Source of the DNA: Thermococcus sp.
GTDB taxonomy: Archaea > Methanobacteriota_B > Thermococci > Thermococcales > Thermococcaceae
NCBI RefSeq assembly: GCF_027066465.1
Contig: NZ_JAMONU010000140.1
Coordinates: forward strand, 1 to 8,194
DNA length: 8,194 nt
Reading direction: 5' to 3'
Part shown: piece after piece, positions 5,204-8,194 of the stretch
Numbering within the stretch: the stretch's first letter is position 1
Layout of the letters: every line of letters begins with the position of its first letter
Made by a program: the position numbers and the translations under genes
The notes under the pieces: generated by a model
The model's input: the letters and a program-made list of their open reading frames with translations, nothing else
What the model was told of the DNA's origin: nothing
The model's database searches: none

Positions 5204-6196
5204 ATGTTCAGTCTGGGGGGATTTTCACGTGGACGGGAGCATGAAAAGAAGCTCTGGGACGTCCTCATTATCGGAGCGGGACCGGCTGGCTTTACGGCGG
5301 CAATATACGCCAAGCGCTTCGGCCTCGACACGCTGATTATCAGCAAGGACCTGGGGGGAAACATGGCCCTAACAGACCTCATAGAGAACTACCCCGGCTT
5401 TCCAGAGGGAATCAGCGGTTCGGAGCTTACCAACAGGATGCACGAGCAGGTCAAAAAGCTCGGCGTTGATGTTATTTTCGATGAGGTTGAGAGGATTGAC
5501 CCAGCGGAGTGCGCCTACTACGAGGGCCCGTGCAAGTTCACAGTGAAGACCAAGAACGGGAGGGAGTACCGCGGGAAGACGATAATAATCGCCGTAGGAG
5601 CCTCGCCGAGAAAGCTCAACGTCCCCGGCGAAGCCGAACTGACCGGAAAAGGCGTTTCCTACTGTGCCACCTGCGACGGCCCGCTCTTCAAGGGGAAGAA
5701 GGTAATCGTCGTCGGCGGCGGGAACACCGCTTTACAGGAGGCGCTCTACCTCAAGAGCATAGGCGTTGACGTCACCCTCGTCCACAGGAGGCAGAAGTTC
5801 AGGGCCGATAAGATACTGCAGGACCGCTTTAAGGAGAGCGGAATTCCGGCGATACTCGATACGATAGTGACCGAGATAATAGGAAAGGACAGGGTGGAGG
5901 CGGTGAGGCTGAAAAACGTCAAAACCGGCGAGGAGTGGGAGATGCCCGTTGACGGGGTCTTCATATTCATAGGCTACGAGCCGAAAACGGACTTCGTCAA
6001 GCACCTCGGCATAACCGACGACTACGGCTACATTCCGGTTGATATGCACATGCGCACGAAGGTGCCGGGCATATTCGCGGCCGGTGACATAACCAACGTC
6101 TTCAAGCAGATTGCAGTCGCGGTTGGCCAGGGGGCCATCGCGGCGAACTCCGCCAAGGAGTTCCTTGAAAAGTGGGCCGAGAAGAACGGGGAGTAA
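5204..6196 (+). CDS. trxB: Thioredoxin reductase (FAD, NADPH-type)
   Basis: A 330-residue low-molecular-weight thioredoxin reductase, which passes electrons from NAD(P)H through FAD to a redox disulfide and on to thioredoxin or, in Thermococcales, the protein disulfide oxidoreductase. FAD-binding GAGPAG is at 24-29, the active-site C154-A-T-C157-D, the NADPH-domain GGGNTA at 171-176, the HRRQKFRA motif at 194-201 typical of NADPH users, and the C-terminal FAD motif GIFAAGD at 289-295. A second cysteine pair, Cys103 and Cys110, lies in ECAYYEGPCKF. The N terminus has about 17 residues before the first strand, longer than in bacterial TrxB. The start is ATG 5204, with a perfect GGAGGTGA; GTG 5195 would sit inside that SD. 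It has its own promoter. In Pyrococcus furiosus, from memory, the trxB homologue also neighbours mbh. Confidence 0.95.
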   Translation: MFSLGGFSRGREHEKKLWDVLIIGAGPAGFTAAIYAKRFGLDTLIISKDLGGNMALTDLIENYPGFPEGISGSELTNRMHEQVKKLGVDVIFDEVERIDPAECAYYEGPCKFTVKTKNGREYRGKTIIIAVGASPRKLNVPGEAELTGKGVSYCATCDGPLFKGKKVIVVGGGNTALQEALYLKSIGVDVTLVHRRQKFRADKILQDRFKESGIPAILDTIVTEIIGKDRVEAVRLKNVKTGEEWEMPVDGVFIFIGYEPKTDFVKHLGITDDYGYIPVDMHMRTKVPGIFAAGDITNVFKQIAVAVGQGAIAANSAKEFLEKWAEKNGE

Positions 6197-6235
6197 TTCC
6201 CCCGCCCTTTTCAGCTTCTTTAGGGTCAAGTGCCG

Positions 6236-6505
6236 TCATTCCTCCGGGTTGATGGTTATTCCAGAACTCCCAATGCCGCCTTCCTCTTCGTCGTCCTCGA
6301 AGAGGAGGCTCTTGTCCAGACCCAAAGACACCAGGAAAACCATCAAAATCCCCCAGGGCAAAAGCTTCAAAAACAGCCACAGGCCGTCAATCAGGCTTTT
6401 TCCCTCGAGGAGGGACTGAACGACGGTTAGCACGAAAAGGTTCACAAAGAACAGGGCCGAGAACGTTCTACCATCGAAGCGTTTCTGACTTTTCGTTCTC
6501 ACCAC
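6236..6505 (-). CDS. Small two-helix membrane protein with acidic C-terminal tail
   Basis: Not recognised. About 89 residues if GTG 6505 is the start (88 from GTG 6502). A basic N terminus (VRTKSQKRFDGRT) is followed by hydrophobic helix 1 (FSALFFVNLFVLTVVQSLL), a short polar loop, helix 2 (LWLFLKLLPWGILMVFLVSL) and an acidic tail (EDDEEEGG...NPEE). Codon choice on this strand resembles the neighbouring genes, while the opposite frames read as nonsense, which supports it being real. The frame stays open further upstream to 6799, but that part overlaps the aminotransferase gene and is low-complexity, so I discard it. A TATA-like tttaataa (6544-6537) sits about 35 nt before the start; the ribosome-binding site is unclear. 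It is convergent with trxB across 39 bp. Function unknown. Confidence 0.6.
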   Translation of the reverse strand: MVRTKSQKRFDGRTFSALFFVNLFVLTVVQSLLEGKSLIDGLWLFLKLLPWGILMVFLVSLGLDKSLLFEDDEEEGGIGSSGITINPEE

Positions 6506-6536
6506 CCAATTACCGAACTGAAGCACTCCTGTGAGT

Positions 6537-6548
6537 TTATTAAATTTG
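6537..6548 (-). promoter_or_regulatory. TATA-like box for the small membrane protein
   Basis: On the minus strand gcaaatttaataa gives a BRE/box A-like element whose transcript would start near 6516, about 11-14 nt before the GTG pair at 6505/6502. Single weak-to-moderate match. Confidence 0.4.
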
Positions 6549-6588
6549 CCCCCGTCCTCCGCTGGAAGCCTTCTAGAATTTAGGCCCA

Positions 6589-6616
6589 GACCAAAGTTTT
6601 CGAAAAACTTTCGGTC
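6589..6616. repeat. Inverted repeat, 12-bp arms, in divergent promoter region
   Basis: gaccaaagtttt, a 3-nt centre cga, then aaaacttt-c-ggtc: the arms are perfectly complementary except for one inserted c at 6612. It lies between the small membrane protein gene and the aminotransferase TATA box, in otherwise AT-rich non-coding DNA. Possible operator or RNA hairpin; no run of T follows on either strand strongly enough to call it a terminator. Confidence 0.75.
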
Positions 6617-6620
6617 AGAG

Positions 6621-6638
6621 ATGCTCATCATTGAGCAT
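6621..6638. repeat. Perfect inverted repeat ATGCTCA-tcat-TGAGCAT next to TATA box
   Basis: Seven-base perfect arms with a 4-nt centre, ending 4 bp before the aminotransferase TATA element, where the BRE would be. This position suits a repressor or activator site (for example an Lrp-type dimer). The regulator is not identifiable from the sequence. Confidence 0.7.
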
Positions 6639-6642
6639 AGAG

Positions 6643-6649
6643 TTATATA
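6643..6649 (+). promoter_or_regulatory. TATA box of the aminotransferase gene
   Basis: ttatata lies about 25 nt before the expected transcript start near 6671, where the SD GGTGATG begins. The element also reads tatataa on the minus strand, so a divergent transcript is possible, but it would have a leader of over 100 nt before the small membrane protein gene. Confidence 0.65.
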
Positions 6650-6680
6650 GCCGAACGTCGAGCTTCGCCCGGTGATGATT

Positions 6681-8018
6681 ATGGTGGTGAGGCCAAACGT
6701 TAAAGAACTCCCCGGACCGAAGGCCAGGGAGGTCATCGAGAGGAACTTCAAGTACCTGGCAACAACGACCCAAGACCCAGAGAACCTCCCGATAGTCATC
6801 GAGCGCGGCGAGGGAATAAGGGTCTACGACGTTGATGGAAACGTCTTCTACGACTTCGCGAGCGGCGTTGGTGTGCTGAACGTCGGCCACGCACACCCAC
6901 GCGTTGTTGAGGCCATAAAGAAGCAGGCGGAGAAGTTCACACACTACTCGCTCACGGACTTCTTCTACGAGAACGCCGTCGTTCTTGCCGAGAAGCTGAT
7001 AGAGCTTACGCCGGGCGACTTCGAGAAGAAGGTCGTTTACAGCAACAGCGGCGCCGAGGCCAACGAAGCCGCGATGAAGCTCGTCAAATACGGAACCGGA
7101 AGGAAGCGCTTTATAGCCTTCTACCACGCCTTCCACGGGAGAACCCAGGCCGTTCTCAGCTTAACCGCGAGCAAGTGGGTCCAGCAGGAGCGCTTCTTCC
7201 CAACGATGCCTGGGGTCGAGCACGTTCCGTACCCGAACCCCTACAGGAACGCCTGGGGGATAGACGGCTACGACGAGCCGGACGAGCTGATAAACAGGGT
7301 TCTCGACTTCATAGAGGAGTACGTATTCCGCCACGTTCCGCCGCACGAGGTCGGTGCGATATTCTTCGAGCCGATACAGGGTGAGGGCGGCTACGTCGTC
7401 CCGCCTAGGAACTTCTTCAAGGAACTCAAGAAGTTCGCCGACGAGTACGGGATACTCCTCGCCGACGACGAGGTTCAGATGGGCATAGGCAGGACGGGAA
7501 CATTTTGGGCCATCGAGAACTTCGGCGTTGCCCCAGACCTGATACAGTTCGGTAAGGCCATCGGCGGTGGGCTCCCGTTGGCTGGCGTCGTCCACAGGAA
7601 GGAGATAAGCTTCGACAAGCCAGGGAGGCACGCGACAACCTTTGGAGGAAACCCCGTTGCAATAGCCGCTGGAATAGAGGTCGTCGACATCGTCAGGGAG
7701 CTTCTTCCGCACGTGAGGGAGGTCGGCGAGTACCTCCACAAGTACCTCGAGGAGTTCAAGGAGAACTACGAGGTCGTTGGCGACGCAAGGGGAATCGGCC
7801 TGGCGCAGGCTATAGAGATAGTTAGGAGCAAGGACACCAAGGAGCGCTACCCCGAGCTTAGGGACAGAATCGTTAAAGAGTCCGCCAAGCGCGGTCTGGT
7901 GCTTCTCGGCTGCGGTGACAACAGCATACGCTTCATCCCGCCGCTCATCATCACGAAGGAGGAAATCGACGTCGCGATGGAGATATTCGAGGAAGCCCTT
8001 AAGGCCGCCCTCAAGTGA
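6681..8018 (+). CDS. Class III PLP-dependent aminotransferase, probable ornithine omega-aminotransferase
   Basis: A 445-residue fold-type I PLP enzyme of the GABA/ornithine aminotransferase class. Visible: GNVFYDFASGVGVLNVGHAHP near the N terminus, phosphate-loop S123-G-A-E126, the YHAFHGR ring-stacking motif (148-154), EPIQGEGG, Asp263 in ADDEVQMGIGRTG that pairs with the PLP nitrogen, and the Schiff-base Lys292 in QFGKAIGGGLPLAG. The start is ATG 6681, with GGTGAT at 6671-6676; GTG 6672 and ATG 6675 upstream overlap the SD. Thermococcales carry several paralogues of this family, including amino acid racemases, so sequence class alone does not give the substrate. From memory, the T. kodakarensis gene next to trxB near mbh (TK2101) was shown to be ornithine omega-aminotransferase, needed for proline synthesis; this is the likely counterpart. 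Monocistronic with its own promoter. Confidence 0.85.
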   Translation: MVVRPNVKELPGPKAREVIERNFKYLATTTQDPENLPIVIERGEGIRVYDVDGNVFYDFASGVGVLNVGHAHPRVVEAIKKQAEKFTHYSLTDFFYENAVVLAEKLIELTPGDFEKKVVYSNSGAEANEAAMKLVKYGTGRKRFIAFYHAFHGRTQAVLSLTASKWVQQERFFPTMPGVEHVPYPNPYRNAWGIDGYDEPDELINRVLDFIEEYVFRHVPPHEVGAIFFEPIQGEGGYVVPPRNFFKELKKFADEYGILLADDEVQMGIGRTGTFWAIENFGVAPDLIQFGKAIGGGLPLAGVVHRKEISFDKPGRHATTFGGNPVAIAAGIEVVDIVRELLPHVREVGEYLHKYLEEFKENYEVVGDARGIGLAQAIEIVRSKDTKERYPELRDRIVKESAKRGLVLLGCGDNSIRFIPPLIITKEEIDVAMEIFEEALKAALK

Positions 8019-8019
8019 A

Positions 8020-8028
8020 GTTTTTAAC
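8020..8028 (+). promoter_or_regulatory. TATA-like box for the last gene
   Basis: gtttttaac begins 2 nt after the aminotransferase stop and about 25-30 nt before the likely start of the next transcript. The following ctttccccttttct (8030-8043) is T-rich and may end the aminotransferase transcript, so promoter and terminator would overlap. Confidence 0.45.
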
Positions 8029-8058
8029 CCCTTTCCCCTTTTCTACTCCGGTGGTTGA

Positions 8059-8194
8059 ATGGGGGAACTCGCCGAACTTTCACGCCTTGCTTCGTACAGC
8101 ATTACCGCTGGGATTCTCGCCTTCGGCCTCTACCTCTGGAGGAAGAGAAACGAGGTGAAAATCTGGGAAGCCGGCATCACGGCGCTCTTTTCAG
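8059..8194 (+). CDS. Unrecognised membrane protein, 3' end beyond the window
   Basis: Only 45 codons are visible. ATG 8059 is preceded by GGTGGT at 8050-8055 with a short spacer. After a polar start (MGELAELSRLAS) comes a hydrophobic segment (YSITAGILAFGLYLW), then the basic RKRNE, suggesting one membrane helix with a cytoplasmic basic flank, and a further moderately hydrophobic stretch at the window edge. No family can be named from this fragment. Confidence 0.7.
   Translation, partial: MGELAELSRLASYSITAGILAFGLYLWRKRNEVKIWEAGITALFS

Noticed and set aside
6612..6634. C/D-box-like pieces on the minus strand (ATGATGA then CTGA)
   Set aside because: Only 6 nt separate the C-like and D-like boxes, too short for a guide, and no C'/D' pair follows; the bases are part of the inverted repeat.
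6615..7136. Minus-strand open frame of 173 codons antisense to the aminotransferase
   Set aside because: It lies within a gene with clear catalytic motifs and contains no recognisable domain; typical GC-rich antisense shadow.

Overview
The window looks like chromosomal DNA of a hyperthermophilic archaeon of the order Thermococcales, most likely a GC-rich Thermococcus. The grounds are the end of a membrane-bound [NiFe]-hydrogenase (Mbh-type) operon, ribosome-binding sites of the GGTGA/GGAGGTGA kind about 5 nt before the starts, TATA boxes about 25 nt upstream of expected transcript starts, Arg and Ile codons dominated by AGG/AGA and ATA, and an aminotransferase and a thioredoxin reductase that read like Thermococcales proteins. 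From memory, the order mbh end, ferritin-like genes, trxB, aminotransferase resembles the T. kodakarensis mbh region. No database was consulted.

Layout. (1) 2-1266, plus strand: the 3' end of the hydrogenase operon, a NuoH-like membrane subunit (5' end outside the window) overlapped by GTGA with a two-[4Fe4S] NuoI-like subunit. (2) 1263-2716, minus strand: three tandem ferritin-like paralogues, read from 2716 towards 1263, convergent with and overlapping the hydrogenase operon by 4 bp. Two of them share an exact 69-bp segment. (3) 2861-3343, minus: a stand-alone THUMP-domain RNA-binding protein. (4) 3404-5135, plus: an Orc1/Cdc6-like AAA+ ATPase overlapping or abutting a membrane-embedded DUF457/YdjM-family putative metal-dependent hydrolase. 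(5) 5204-6196, plus: thioredoxin reductase with its own clear promoter. (6) 6236-6505, minus: a probable small two-helix membrane protein with an acidic tail. (7) 6506-6680: an AT-rich divergent regulatory region holding two adjacent inverted repeats and TATA boxes. (8) 6681-8018, plus: class III PLP aminotransferase, possibly the ornithine omega-aminotransferase. (9) 8059 to the end: start of an unrecognised membrane protein.

How they may work together. Mbh couples ferredoxin oxidation to H2 formation and ion pumping. The ferritin-like proteins and thioredoxin reductase next to it belong to redox, oxygen or iron handling, which fits protection of an oxygen-sensitive hydrogenase; this is inference from position. 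The THUMP protein, the ATPase/DUF457 pair and the aminotransferase appear to be independent units. The least explained parts are the triplicated ferritin-like cassette with its local homogenisation, the ATPase/membrane-hydrolase pair, and the dyad-rich divergent promoter at 6589-6650.
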